From Bacillota bacterium (GTDB lineage Bacteria > Bacillota_A > Clostridia > Peptostreptococcales > Anaerovoracaceae): DNA of 7,331 nucleotides. The notes below the pieces were generated by a model that was given only the letters and a program-made list of their open reading frames with translations, was not told the origin of the DNA and searched no databases. Shown in pieces: positions 1-6,350 of this stretch. Position numbers and translations under genes: made by a program. Where the stretch lies: assembly GCA_017457585.1 (NCBI GenBank), contig JAFTHD010000136.1, positions 1 through 7,331 on the forward strand, read 5' to 3'. Position 1 is the stretch's first letter, and the number at the start of each line of letters is the position of its first letter.

Positions 1-681
1 GACACGCTCAAAATCGACGGAGATGACTACACCGTTGTAGGCGTCCTCAAGAGCACCGGCTCGGCCATGGGCGGATATGCCGACGGGCAGGTGATCATTC
101 CAATTTCGACGGCAGGATATCTGGGGCAGAGCACGGAAATCACCAACTTTTATGTGCGAGCCGAGACAGAAAAGGATACGGAGACAGTATCGAACCAGAT
201 CAAGGACTTCCTTCAGAACGATAAAGGCCTGGTCGACGATGACTTTGAGGTTACGTCACAGCAGCAGATGCTCGACTCCATGAAGGAGATGAACAGGACC
301 CTCGCACTGCTCCTTGGCGGTATCGCGTCCATCTCCCTTCTGGTAGGCGGCATCGGCGTTATGAACGTCATGCTTGTATCCGTTACGGAAAGGACGAGGG
401 AGATCGGTATCAGGAAGTCCCTCGGCGCCAAGCGCAAAGATATCATGTTCCAGTTTCTCGTAGAGTCCATGGTTCTCAGTCTGGCAGGCGGCATCATCGG
501 CGTTCTTGCCGGAATTGCCTTTGGCAGAATCGCGGTGCTGATCGGCGGGTTCTTCTCGCCAAGCATACTGATGATACTTCTGTCGGTAGGCGTCAGCATC
601 ACCGTCGGCCTTATCTTCGGGATCATGCCGGCATACAGAGCTGCGAAACTGAGACCTGTTGAAGCGCTCAGGTACGAATAG
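1..681 (+). CDS. MacB/FtsX-type ABC transporter permease, C-terminal part (5' end outside window)
   Basis: The reading frame is open from base 1, so the start lies upstream; 226 residues are visible. They cover the end of the extracytoplasmic domain and the last three membrane segments of a MacB-type permease. Membrane segments lie at about 100-125, 149-175 and 187-212. The loop after the first carries the family signature TERTREIGIRKSLGA (129-143), and the protein ends with the typical RPVEALRYE. MacB-type permeases do not pump through the membrane in the usual way; they couple cytoplasmic ATP hydrolysis to movement of the extracellular domain, to export peptides, antibiotics or envelope proteins. 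Whether the ATPase is fused at the N-terminus or encoded separately upstream cannot be seen. The downstream genes for a secreted protein and a MacA-like adaptor, at gaps of 9-12 nt, fit a MacAB-like export operon. Family assignment is firm; the substrate is unknown. Confidence 0.93.
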   Translation, partial: DTLKIDGDDYTVVGVLKSTGSAMGGYADGQVIIPISTAGYLGQSTEITNFYVRAETEKDTETVSNQIKDFLQNDKGLVDDDFEVTSQQQMLDSMKEMNRTLALLLGGIASISLLVGGIGVMNVMLVSVTERTREIGIRKSLGAKRKDIMFQFLVESMVLSLAGGIIGVLAGIAFGRIAVLIGGFFSPSILMILLSVGVSITVGLIFGIMPAYRAAKLRPVEALRYE

Positions 682-685
682 GAGG
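681..685 (+). promoter_or_regulatory. Ribosome binding site deciding the start of the secreted beta-sandwich protein
   Basis: GGAGG begins on the last base of the permease stop codon. A GTG at 685 opens the longest frame but overlaps the Shine-Dalgarno sequence and cannot be the start. The ATG codons at 691 and 694 lie 5 and 8 nt downstream; either is possible and they differ by one residue. Confidence 0.75.
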
Positions 686-690
686 TGCAT

Positions 691-1623
691 ATGATGAGAC
701 GAAAACTGACGATCCTTGTAGGTGCAATGGCCTGCCTGCTGCTGGCGCTACCTGCATACTTTGCATTTGCAGGAAATGACTTCCTTAACTGCGATAAAGA
801 CGGCGGAACCATAAAGGCAGACGAAGAGCTGAATTTCAAGGTGGATTTGAAGCCCTTCGAGACGGAAACGAATAAACCTTATTCAATTGAACTTACGATC
901 ACTCCTGCAGAGCCTGCGCCAGGGCTTGACCTTCAGGAGGATGTGAACGTGACATATAACAAGAAAAAGGGGACATATGTAATAAAGTCCGAGGACTTCG
1001 TCCAGAACCAGGATGGAGATCAGCCTCTCGATGAGCTGAACTTCACACAGAATCCCGATACAGACCTGGAAGATGCTGTGAAATACACCATCACCGCCAG
1101 GGTAACAGGCGGCGACGGGTTCTCGGATGCGGAAGAAACCATAACATTCACCGCAGAGCCAAAGGCGCCGCAGGAACCTGAGACCGAGCCTTCACAGCAG
1201 GAGGAAACGACTGAGCCTGAAACAAAACCGGATAATTCCAAAGATCCTTCAGAGAGTACCGAGACGACCTCAAAGCCCTCTAAAGAACCTGCTGATGATG
1301 AAGGTGCTTCTCCAGGCGGCGATTTTGGCCCGGGCTCAGAGGAGCCTGAATATAAGGGCTCCTCTGACAACTACCTGAAGTCTCTCTCCGTTGCCGGCCA
1401 CCATATGACTCAGGATTTTCACAAGACCCGCGACACTTACTTTGTGGATCTGGACAAGACGGTCAGCTCACTGGATGTACACGCCGCAGCGGAAGACAGA
1501 ACTGCAAAGGTGGACATCGCAGGCAACAACAACGTGTCCGTGAACATGAGCAAGATCGTCATAAACGTTACGGCTCAGAACGGTGATCTCAGAGTCTACA
1601 GAATCTACGTAAGGTACAGATAA
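691..1623 (+). CDS. Secreted protein with PEST-like linker and C-terminal cadherin-like beta-sandwich domain
   Basis: 310 residues from ATG 691. Residues 1-28 form a signal peptide: MMRRK, a hydrophobic stretch, then a probable cleavage site after AYFAFA. Residues 29-156 look like an all-beta, Ig/PKD-like region but I do not recognise the family. Residues 157-225 are low-complexity, rich in Pro, Glu, Thr and Ser, and probably a flexible extracellular spacer. Residues 228-310 match the cadherin-like beta-sandwich pattern (Pfam PF12733 type): YLKSLSVAG, a Y-x-V-D-L strand, a D-R-T-A-K-V step, and a closing VTAQNGDLRVYRIYV. That domain is common in clostridial surface proteins and probably binds protein or carbohydrate. 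No LPXTG, lipobox or C-terminal membrane segment is seen, so release or non-covalent retention is likely. The gene sits between permease and adaptor, so the product may be a partner or cargo of the exporter. That role is inferred from position only. Confidence 0.85.
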   Translation: MMRRKLTILVGAMACLLLALPAYFAFAGNDFLNCDKDGGTIKADEELNFKVDLKPFETETNKPYSIELTITPAEPAPGLDLQEDVNVTYNKKKGTYVIKSEDFVQNQDGDQPLDELNFTQNPDTDLEDAVKYTITARVTGGDGFSDAEETITFTAEPKAPQEPETEPSQQEETTEPETKPDNSKDPSESTETTSKPSKEPADDEGASPGGDFGPGSEEPEYKGSSDNYLKSLSVAGHHMTQDFHKTRDTYFVDLDKTVSSLDVHAAAEDRTAKVDIAGNNNVSVNMSKIVINVTAQNGDLRVYRIYVRYR

Positions 1624-1635
1624 GAGGTTCTACCT

Positions 1636-2652
1636 ATGAAGAAATTCAAAAGAAATAAAAAAGAATCAAATGATACGATCAAAGGCAAACGCAGGAAAGT
1701 TCCGGCAAAGGTAAAATTCATAATCGTACTCCTGCTGATTGCCGCCTTCGTTGTCACTCCCATATTCGCTCATCCGCGCAAGTCCATCTACGATGACTAC
1801 GAAGATGGCATGGGAATGCAGCAGATGACTGCAACCGCCGAAGTCATGACTATAGAAAACAGCATCTCATCGGACGGAGAAGTAAAGAGTGCCCTCGAGG
1901 AGGATAAAGTCCCGCACGCAACATATAAACTCAAAGATATCAACGTGGAGAAGAACCAGCAGATTCGCGAAGGCGATACTATTCTGACCTATACAAACGG
2001 TGCCAAAATGCTGGCTCCATACAACTGCGTCATTCTCGACTGGACGCTTCCTAACCCGGGCAGCAAACTGACAAACGATCACAGCGTCAAGCTGGCAGGT
2101 ACCGATATCCTCAAGATGGAGCTTGAGGTGGAAGAGGACAAAGTTCTTCAGGTTGACAAGGGCGATAAAGCCACCGTCAAGGTGGATGCTGTAGACGGCA
2201 AGTACAAAGGCGAAGTCTCCTTCGTAAGCGATGTTGGCGAATACGGCGGCGGAGCCTCTACCTTCTCAGTCAGTATCATCTTTGAAAACGATGGTAACGT
2301 TAAGCTTGGCATGAACGGAAGCGCCAAAATAACACTGGATAAGGCAGAGGATGTTCTCGCCGTTCCAGTTGACGCCGTCTACGAGGAGGACGGTCACAGC
2401 TACGTCAGCCTTTTGACCGGGGATGCAGCTGAAGCCGCAATGGAAGGTGGCAGTCAGGCATCCCCTGATGAAACCGGCAGTTCGGATGAAGCTGCAGGAG
2501 GCGCTGTAGACATGAGCAGCGCCGAGGAAGTCGAGGTAAAGACCGGTCTCAAAGGAGATGAATTCATCGAGATCAAAAGCGGTCTCAAAGAAGGGGATGT
2601 GGTCGTCTATGAACCGCTGGAAGATGATGAGTGGGATGAGGAAATGTATTAA
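1636..2652 (+). CDS. HlyD/MacA-family membrane-anchored adaptor without coiled-coil hairpin
   Basis: 338 residues; GAGGT at 1624-1628 sits 7 nt before ATG 1636. A Lys/Arg-rich cytoplasmic start is followed by a membrane segment at about 26-45. Next come two lipoyl-like half-motifs (about 95-120, with IREGDTIL, and 124-146, with MLAPYNCVI). A beta-barrel follows at about 158-235 (VDKGDKATVKVD, LGMNGSAKITL), then a membrane-proximal region starting at VLAVPVDAVYEEDGHSYV (240-257) and resuming at EVKTGLKGDEFIEI. In Gram-negative MacA a long helical hairpin separates the lipoyl halves and docks on TolC; here only a few residues join them, as fits a monoderm cell. A low-complexity insert (about 262-296) interrupts the membrane-proximal region, and the tail is acidic (DDEWDEEMY). 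It probably assembles with the upstream permease. It is the last gene of the operon, 36 nt before a terminator. Confidence 0.9.
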   Translation: MKKFKRNKKESNDTIKGKRRKVPAKVKFIIVLLLIAAFVVTPIFAHPRKSIYDDYEDGMGMQQMTATAEVMTIENSISSDGEVKSALEEDKVPHATYKLKDINVEKNQQIREGDTILTYTNGAKMLAPYNCVILDWTLPNPGSKLTNDHSVKLAGTDILKMELEVEEDKVLQVDKGDKATVKVDAVDGKYKGEVSFVSDVGEYGGGASTFSVSIIFENDGNVKLGMNGSAKITLDKAEDVLAVPVDAVYEEDGHSYVSLLTGDAAEAAMEGGSQASPDETGSSDEAAGGAVDMSSAEEVEVKTGLKGDEFIEIKSGLKEGDVVVYEPLEDDEWDEEMY

Positions 2653-2688
2653 CAGTTTCTCCGGAATGGAGGGAAAAACACCACCTGT

Positions 2689-2712
2689 AAAGGGCGCCTG
2701 CCGGCGCCTTTT
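2689..2712 (+). terminator. Intrinsic terminator of the export operon
   Basis: The inverted repeat has arms GGCGCC (2693-2698) and GGCGCC (2703-2708) around loop TGCC. It is extended by a G-U pair and three A-U pairs, making a stem of about 10 bp, and is followed by TTTTGTGTT. It lies 36 nt after the adaptor stop codon. Confidence 0.85.
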
Positions 2713-2713
2713 G

Positions 2714-2722
2714 TGTTATACT
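2714..2722 (+). promoter_or_regulatory. Candidate extended -10 promoter for the reductase gene
   Basis: TGT followed by TATACT (2717-2722) gives an extended -10 element (TGn-TATAAT type), directly after the terminator and 31 nt before the reductase ATG. The -35 position falls within the terminator hairpin and is not consensus, so this rests on the -10 box and its position only. Confidence 0.5.
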
Positions 2723-2753
2723 GAACTCATCATAAAAATCCATAGGAGGTGCC

Positions 2754-3881
2754 ATGTACTATTTCGATTATAACGGAGAAAAGGTTTCGCTTCTCGGCAT
2801 GGGCTGCATGAGACTGCCGTCGGACAGCGAAGGTAATGTTGACACCGAGGAAGCCATCAACACCATCCGGGAAGGTATTGATGGAGGCATAACTTATTTA
2901 GACACTGCTTATATGTATCACGGAGGCTACAGCGAGAGGATTCTCAGCCAGGCTCTCAAGGACGGCTATCGGGAAAAGGTTCTCGTTGCCGATAAAATGC
3001 CGCCGTGGTTCGCAAAGAAAAAGGAGGATCTGGAGGTAATCTTCAATAAGCAGCTTGAGAGACTTGACATCGACACGATAGATATATACCTGATTCACGA
3101 CATACACGGATCCACATGGGATCTGATCAAGAAATACGGCGTTCTGGAATTCATGGAGCAAAAGAGAGCCGAAGGCAAGATACGCTACATAGGATTCTCT
3201 TTTCACGATGACTATGATCTGTTCGAAGAGGTTATCAATGCTTATCCCTGGGATGTATGTCAGATACAGTACAACTACGTTGATGTAGATTTCCAGGCAG
3301 GAAGAAGAGGTCTTGAGCTTTCCCGCTCCAAAGGAATTCCGGTCATCATCATGGAACCGATGAAGGGCGGCAAGCTGGCAGGCGGCCTTCCGGCTGAAAT
3401 CGACCCCCTGTGGGAAAGGATGAGTGAAAGCAGACCTCCGGTGGACTGGGGTTTTGCTTGGGTTGCAAATCAGCCGGGCATCCTTACCATCCTGAGCGGC
3501 ATGAGCAGCCGCGAACAGCTCCTCTATAACATGAATCTTTTTGGCAGCCTTGCTCCCGGATGTCTCAGTGAAGCCGACAACCGGGTTCTTGAAGACATAT
3601 CATCCAAGTTCAGGGAACTTACGGAGTACGACTGTACCGCATGCAAGTACTGCATGCCTTGTCCTCTGGAGATCAATATTCCTAAGATTATAGACCTGTA
3701 TAATCAGCTGGCGCTGTTTGAGAACAAGGAGCCGATTTATGACGGGTACAATTGGGTAGCGCCGCACTTTGCATCTACATGCGTTGCGTGCAAAAAATGC
3801 GAGTCCATCTGCCCTCAGAAACTCCCCGTCAGCGAAATCATGAAGAAGGCATCACTGGCCTTCGATGGTAAAGAGATATAA
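2754..3881 (+). CDS. Aldo/keto reductase with C-terminal 2x[4Fe-4S] ferredoxin-like domain
   Basis: 375 residues; AGGAGGT at 2744-2750 sets the start at ATG 2754. Residues 1 to about 275 form an aldo/keto reductase TIM barrel. The catalytic tetrad is visible as D50 and Y55 (in DTAYMY), K81 (in ADKMP) and H115 (in YLIHD). The barrel continues with IRYIGFSFHD, QIQYNYVD and IIMEPMKGGKL, typical of this clade. The C-terminal region holds two cysteine clusters, C294-C297-C300-C303-P and C343-C346-C349-C353-P, each suited to a [4Fe-4S] centre. Proteins of this architecture are frequent in anaerobic Firmicutes and are usually annotated only as ferredoxin-containing oxidoreductases. A carbonyl substrate reduced with NAD(P)H plus electron exchange through the clusters is likely; the substrate is unknown. 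No signal peptide, so cytoplasmic. The GH18 gene begins 1 nt after the stop codon, implying co-transcription. Confidence 0.95.
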   Translation: MYYFDYNGEKVSLLGMGCMRLPSDSEGNVDTEEAINTIREGIDGGITYLDTAYMYHGGYSERILSQALKDGYREKVLVADKMPPWFAKKKEDLEVIFNKQLERLDIDTIDIYLIHDIHGSTWDLIKKYGVLEFMEQKRAEGKIRYIGFSFHDDYDLFEEVINAYPWDVCQIQYNYVDVDFQAGRRGLELSRSKGIPVIIMEPMKGGKLAGGLPAEIDPLWERMSESRPPVDWGFAWVANQPGILTILSGMSSREQLLYNMNLFGSLAPGCLSEADNRVLEDISSKFRELTEYDCTACKYCMPCPLEINIPKIIDLYNQLALFENKEPIYDGYNWVAPHFASTCVACKKCESICPQKLPVSEIMKKASLAFDGKEI

Positions 3882-3882
3882 T

Positions 3883-4878
3883 ATGGCAAAAGGAAAAAGC
3901 AAGTCAAAAAACAAGAAGACAACATACGGCAAGATACTGATCCTCATCGTAATCGCAGTCATGCTCGTATTCGCACTTTACGAGTGCCCTGCAAAGGACA
4001 AGAAGGACAGTGCCACATTCGTAGTCGGGTACCTTCCTACCTGGTCCTACGATGCATACAAAGATCTGGACTGGAAGACTCTGACACATGTGAATATCGC
4101 CTTTGTGAATCCGGATTCCTCCGGCAATCTGAGTTGCAGCATACCGGATAAAGACTTGAAGAAAATCGTCCGCAAGGCTCACCGCAAAGGAGTCAGCGTA
4201 GAGATTTCTCTGGGCGGCGGCGGAACTTCAGCCGACTACGTTTCTCTAACGTCCAGCAAAAAGAGCATCAAGGCTTTTGATAAGAAGATCATGAGCTACC
4301 TGAAGGACTACAAGCTGGACGGCGTTGATCTGGATATCGAAGGTGATGCCGATCCTGCTTTCTGGGACAACTACGGCGTCTGGGTCAAAGACCTGTCTGC
4401 AAGGTGTAAGCGAAGCGATAAAATACTCTCCTGTGCCGCAGCAACCTGGTACGATAAGAAGATCTCGGATAAGACCTTCGCCAGGTTTGACTACATATCC
4501 GTGATGGCCTACGACAACAAAAACGATAAGAAGAATCACTCCACATATAAGTATGCTCAGAAATGTCTCGATTACTTCACCGGCAAGAGGGATATATCGC
4601 CATCGCGGCTTGTTCTTGGCATTCCGTTCTATGGATACCGGTATGATGGAGATAAAAACACCGGCAAAGTTGTGACCTACAGGGAAGTGGTCTCAAACAA
4701 CAAGAACGCAGGCAAATCCGATGTGAGCGGCGCCAACCGATACAACGGCATCGACACGGTAAAAAAGAAAACGCGCCTTGCCATGAGCTACAAGGGCGTT
4801 ATGGTCTGGGCTCTCAGTCAGGATGCCTCAGGAAGCAGTTCCCTGCTCCGCGCAATTGGCAATACCATCCGCGAATGA
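3883..4878 (+). CDS. Membrane-anchored glycoside hydrolase family 18 (chitinase-like) protein
   Basis: 331 residues from ATG 3883. A longer frame opens at ATG 3865 but has no ribosome binding site; AAAGAG (about 3870-3875) serves 3883. A Lys-rich head is followed by a membrane segment at about 17-33; there is no lipobox at the following Cys, so an uncleaved anchor or signal peptide is expected. The rest is a GH18 barrel: FVVGYLPTWSY (46-56), the SxGG strand in ISLGGGG (108-114), and the catalytic DGVDLDIE (146-153) with D149, D151 and general acid E153 all present. ISVMAYD (205-211) and VMVWALSQD (307-314) follow. The catalytic set is complete, so activity on beta-1,4-N-acetylglucosamine polymers such as chitin oligosaccharides, N-glycan cores or peptidoglycan-like material is expected outside the membrane. 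No carbohydrate-binding or LysM module is seen. Pairing with a cytoplasmic reductase is unusual. Confidence 0.92.
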   Translation: MAKGKSKSKNKKTTYGKILILIVIAVMLVFALYECPAKDKKDSATFVVGYLPTWSYDAYKDLDWKTLTHVNIAFVNPDSSGNLSCSIPDKDLKKIVRKAHRKGVSVEISLGGGGTSADYVSLTSSKKSIKAFDKKIMSYLKDYKLDGVDLDIEGDADPAFWDNYGVWVKDLSARCKRSDKILSCAAATWYDKKISDKTFARFDYISVMAYDNKNDKKNHSTYKYAQKCLDYFTGKRDISPSRLVLGIPFYGYRYDGDKNTGKVVTYREVVSNNKNAGKSDVSGANRYNGIDTVKKKTRLAMSYKGVMVWALSQDASGSSSLLRAIGNTIRE

Positions 4879-4885
4879 GCGTGAT

Positions 4886-4925
4886 ATGAAGGACGACGCA
4901 ATACTACGTCGCCCTTTCATTTTTT
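4886..4925 (+). terminator. Intrinsic terminator after the GH18 gene
   Basis: The core stem is CGACG (4894-4898) with CGTCG (4907-4911). After one mismatch it extends through GG/CC, AA/TT and, past a bulge, ATG/CAT. A run of six T (4920-4925) follows. It begins 7 nt after the stop codon. Confidence 0.85.
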
Positions 4926-4942
4926 CCGGTCTGCAACGTTAG

Positions 4943-4969
4943 TTGACATCGCGTTTGGATACATAAATT
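4943..4969 (+). promoter_or_regulatory. Weak promoter candidate overlapping the first array copy
   Basis: A perfect TTGACA (4943-4948) is followed after 15 bp by TAAATT (4964-4969), with the first GGATAC copy inside the spacer. The spacer is short and the -10 poor. No open frame follows on this strand, so any transcript would be non-coding. Confidence 0.25.
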
Positions 4970-5138
4970 CGGAAGAACGCTGGAATATGATGGGCGAAGT
5001 ATCCAAAAAGTGTGATTTTTAGGCAATTTGGATACTTATTGAGGGATAATACTGCTGAAAGTATCCACCGAATGGTTTTGACGGCTGTTTTGGATACATG
5101 GGCATGTGAATTTCAACGTTTCTAAGAAAAAAGTATCC
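4954..5138. repeat. Six-copy alternating inverted array of AAGTATCCAAA / TTTGGATACTT
   Basis: The hexamer occurs as GGATAC at 4957-4962, 5030-5035 and 5092-5097, and as GTATCC at 4999-5004, 5061-5066 and 5133-5138. Orientation alternates strictly. Start-to-start spacings are 42, 31, 31, 31 and 41 bp, near 4, 3, 3, 3 and 4 helical turns. The best-matching pair is an 11-bp perfect inverted repeat (4997-5007 with 5027-5037); the consensus in one orientation is roughly AAGTATCCAAA. The set is mirror-symmetric about position ~5048. Adjacent copies can also pair as RNA or cruciform stems of 6-11 bp. I do not recognise the family. It could be a multi-site protein-binding region, a non-autonomous mobile element or an intergenic repeat family. 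Confidence 0.85.
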
Positions 5139-5167
5139 GGACACAATCCGGACGCAATCCGGACACA
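5135..5167. repeat. 11-bp tandem repeat, three copies
   Basis: Three contiguous units of ATCCGGACRCA (ACACA, ACGCA, ACACA endings) differ at one position. The first unit shares its ATCC with the last array copy. The unit length is about one helical turn. Confidence 0.9.
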
Positions 5168-5185
5168 GTGCACAACTTATAAAGT

Positions 5186-5215
5186 CTGAGGCGGCGTAGT
5201 TATACGCCGCCTCAG
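5186..5215. repeat. Perfect 13-bp GC-rich hairpin, loop GTTA
   Basis: CTGAGGCGGCGTA (5186-5198) pairs perfectly with TACGCCGCCTCAG (5203-5215). On the minus strand it is followed by ACTTTATAA and on the plus strand by TGTTCC. Neither is a strong U tract, so it could be a weak bidirectional terminator for the convergent operons or a REP-like element. Confidence 0.8.
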
Positions 5216-5292
5216 TGTTCCTGAATCGTCTTATGAAAAGAGTACATCGATGATTAGGAGTATTGTATGGAAGTTTACTTCTTTGCGTCAGA

Positions 5293-5312
5293 GGGTTAGC
5301 TGATCCTAACCC
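5293..5312. repeat. Inverted repeat GGGTTAG-N6-CTAACCC
   Basis: Seven-bp perfect arms at 5293-5299 and 5306-5312 enclose CTGATC. The half-sites GGTTAG and CTAACC are those of DtxR/IdeR iron boxes, but the spacing here is 6 rather than 1. A T-rich stretch follows on the plus strand, so it may instead be a weak terminator. Confidence 0.6.
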
Positions 5313-5471
5313 CTTATTATTCTATTCACTGTTCTGCGTCCATTCAATAATTAAATTCTGCCTATGTGACTTCGCTCACGACTTTTTTCGTGCCCAAGGT
5401 CAGTAATTTCAATGGAGTTGCAATCGCAATAAGAAAGTTTGCGAGAATATACTTAATAGGTATTATGCTCA

Positions 5472-6350
5472 TCAGAGCCAGAAAACGAGCATTGCAGCGC
5501 TCTCCGGCATGTGGATTCTGCCAACAGAGCAGGCAAGGGTAACGGCTATCATGCCGGTCACTGCACCGTTTTCTCTGATTTCATGTTCGCAGGCGTCAAG
5601 CGGGATCAAAACTTTATCCCTCCTGATCTGCGCACTAAAAAGTTCTCCGTCCCGTTCGTATTTGAGGCTGGTAAGATGGCCGTGCATCATAAATCCATTG
5701 ATTCTGGACTTGGCCACAAGCTCTTTGACCGTCAGCTCTACGAATATGCCTCTGTTGTTTACTTTAAGAATCGCCGGCTTCTCAAATCCTGCATCCGCCA
5801 TGGAAAGACCGTTTACTACCTGGGACGAACCTCTGGCCAGCTTGAGAACCCTGAACCCGACCTGATAAGTTCCCCGATCTATCAAGCCATTCAGAGGACT
5901 CTTGCTCCTGGGTATTTCCTGATATGTCGTTCTCATAATGCGCTTCTGCATTCTGCTGTTGTTGTCCAGGATTTCGTTCAGAACGAAGTCATCCATATCC
6001 TCAACCATGGCGCAGACGCTTCGTTCCATGGCGTCTTCCGGAATCTTCGTGTCCTTGAGATACCTTCGAACACGCTCTATCATGCCGGTGTAGTATGTCA
6101 ACCACTCTTCTCCATCCTCCGTCAGTCTGTTGCGGTCGTCAATGTACCCTGCCTCGTGACAGCGTTTGAAGAATCTGCTTACGGCCGCGTGATTGACTCC
6201 GCACCGCTCTGCAACGATCGACACAGCACCTCTCTTGCGCTGTTTGCTGTCAAGCCCTCCAAGCTCTTCCAGATAATGAATCTGCAGAACCGTCGGCTTA
6301 TTCATTCTGTTGAAATAATCCCTTCTTGCTCCCACCTTGCTGTCTCCCAT
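5472..6350 (-). CDS. Divergent DtxR-like winged-helix protein, degenerate metal site, paralog of upstream neighbour
   Basis: 292 residues. ATG 6350 follows the neighbour's TAG directly (TAGATG) with no ribosome binding site, so it depends on translational coupling; the Met at residue 16 is an alternative. Residues about 17-80 form a winged helix (recognition-helix region GVNHAAVSRFFKRC, wing, then LTEDGEEW). The helical region after it aligns with the DtxR dimerisation/metal domain of the neighbour, but the ligands are largely lost. The RH histidine position is I91. In the segment matching ACRIEH, only C113 stays in register, with V116 and E117 replacing E and H. Residues about 130-292 match the neighbour's unusual C-terminal domain: SPLNGLIDRGTYQVGF, then a GFEKPAILKV strand and an IRRDKVLIP strand. 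It probably binds DNA, alone or with its paralog, but may not sense metal by itself. That last point is inference. Confidence 0.82.
   Translation of the reverse strand: MGDSKVGARRDYFNRMNKPTVLQIHYLEELGGLDSKQRKRGAVSIVAERCGVNHAAVSRFFKRCHEAGYIDDRNRLTEDGEEWLTYYTGMIERVRRYLKDTKIPEDAMERSVCAMVEDMDDFVLNEILDNNSRMQKRIMRTTYQEIPRSKSPLNGLIDRGTYQVGFRVLKLARGSSQVVNGLSMADAGFEKPAILKVNNRGIFVELTVKELVAKSRINGFMMHGHLTSLKYERDGELFSAQIRRDKVLIPLDACEHEIRENGAVTGMIAVTLACSVGRIHMPESAAMLVFWL

Larger units (their letters stand above)
4926..5471. other. Gene-free intergenic region between convergent units, rich in repeats
   Basis: About 546 bases without a supportable gene, between the plus-strand GH18 terminator and the stop codon of the minus-strand regulator. 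The left part (to about 5141) holds the six-copy GGATAC/GTATCC array. Then come an 11-bp tandem repeat (5135-5167) and a perfect 13-bp hairpin (5186-5215). The right part (5216-5471) is AT-rich with short inverted repeats: GGGTTAG/CTAACCC at 5293-5312, CACGA/TCGTG at 5377-5392, and TCGCAA/TTGCGA at 5424-5444. No tRNA, rRNA or CRISPR repeat is visible. No minus-strand hairpin followed by a clean T run was found for the regulator operon. Confidence 0.8.

Noticed and set aside
685..690. GTG 685 as start of the secreted beta-sandwich protein
   Set aside because: It lies on the Shine-Dalgarno sequence GGAGG (681-685); the ATG at 691 or 694 has proper spacing.
2558..2773. Plus-strand frame of 71 codons spanning the end of the adaptor gene and its terminator
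   Set aside because: It overlaps the adaptor in another frame, runs through the intrinsic terminator and shows no domain.
4954..5138. CRISPR array reading of the GGATAC/GTATCC copies
   Set aside because: The repeated core is only 6-11 bp, orientation alternates, and there are no uniform 23-37 bp direct repeats with unique spacers and no cas gene nearby.
5366..5392. Terminator at GTGA-CTTCGC-TCAC followed by six T
   Set aside because: The stem is only 4 bp, and the T run is itself in the loop of a competing CACGA/TCGTG hairpin. Too weak to call on either strand.
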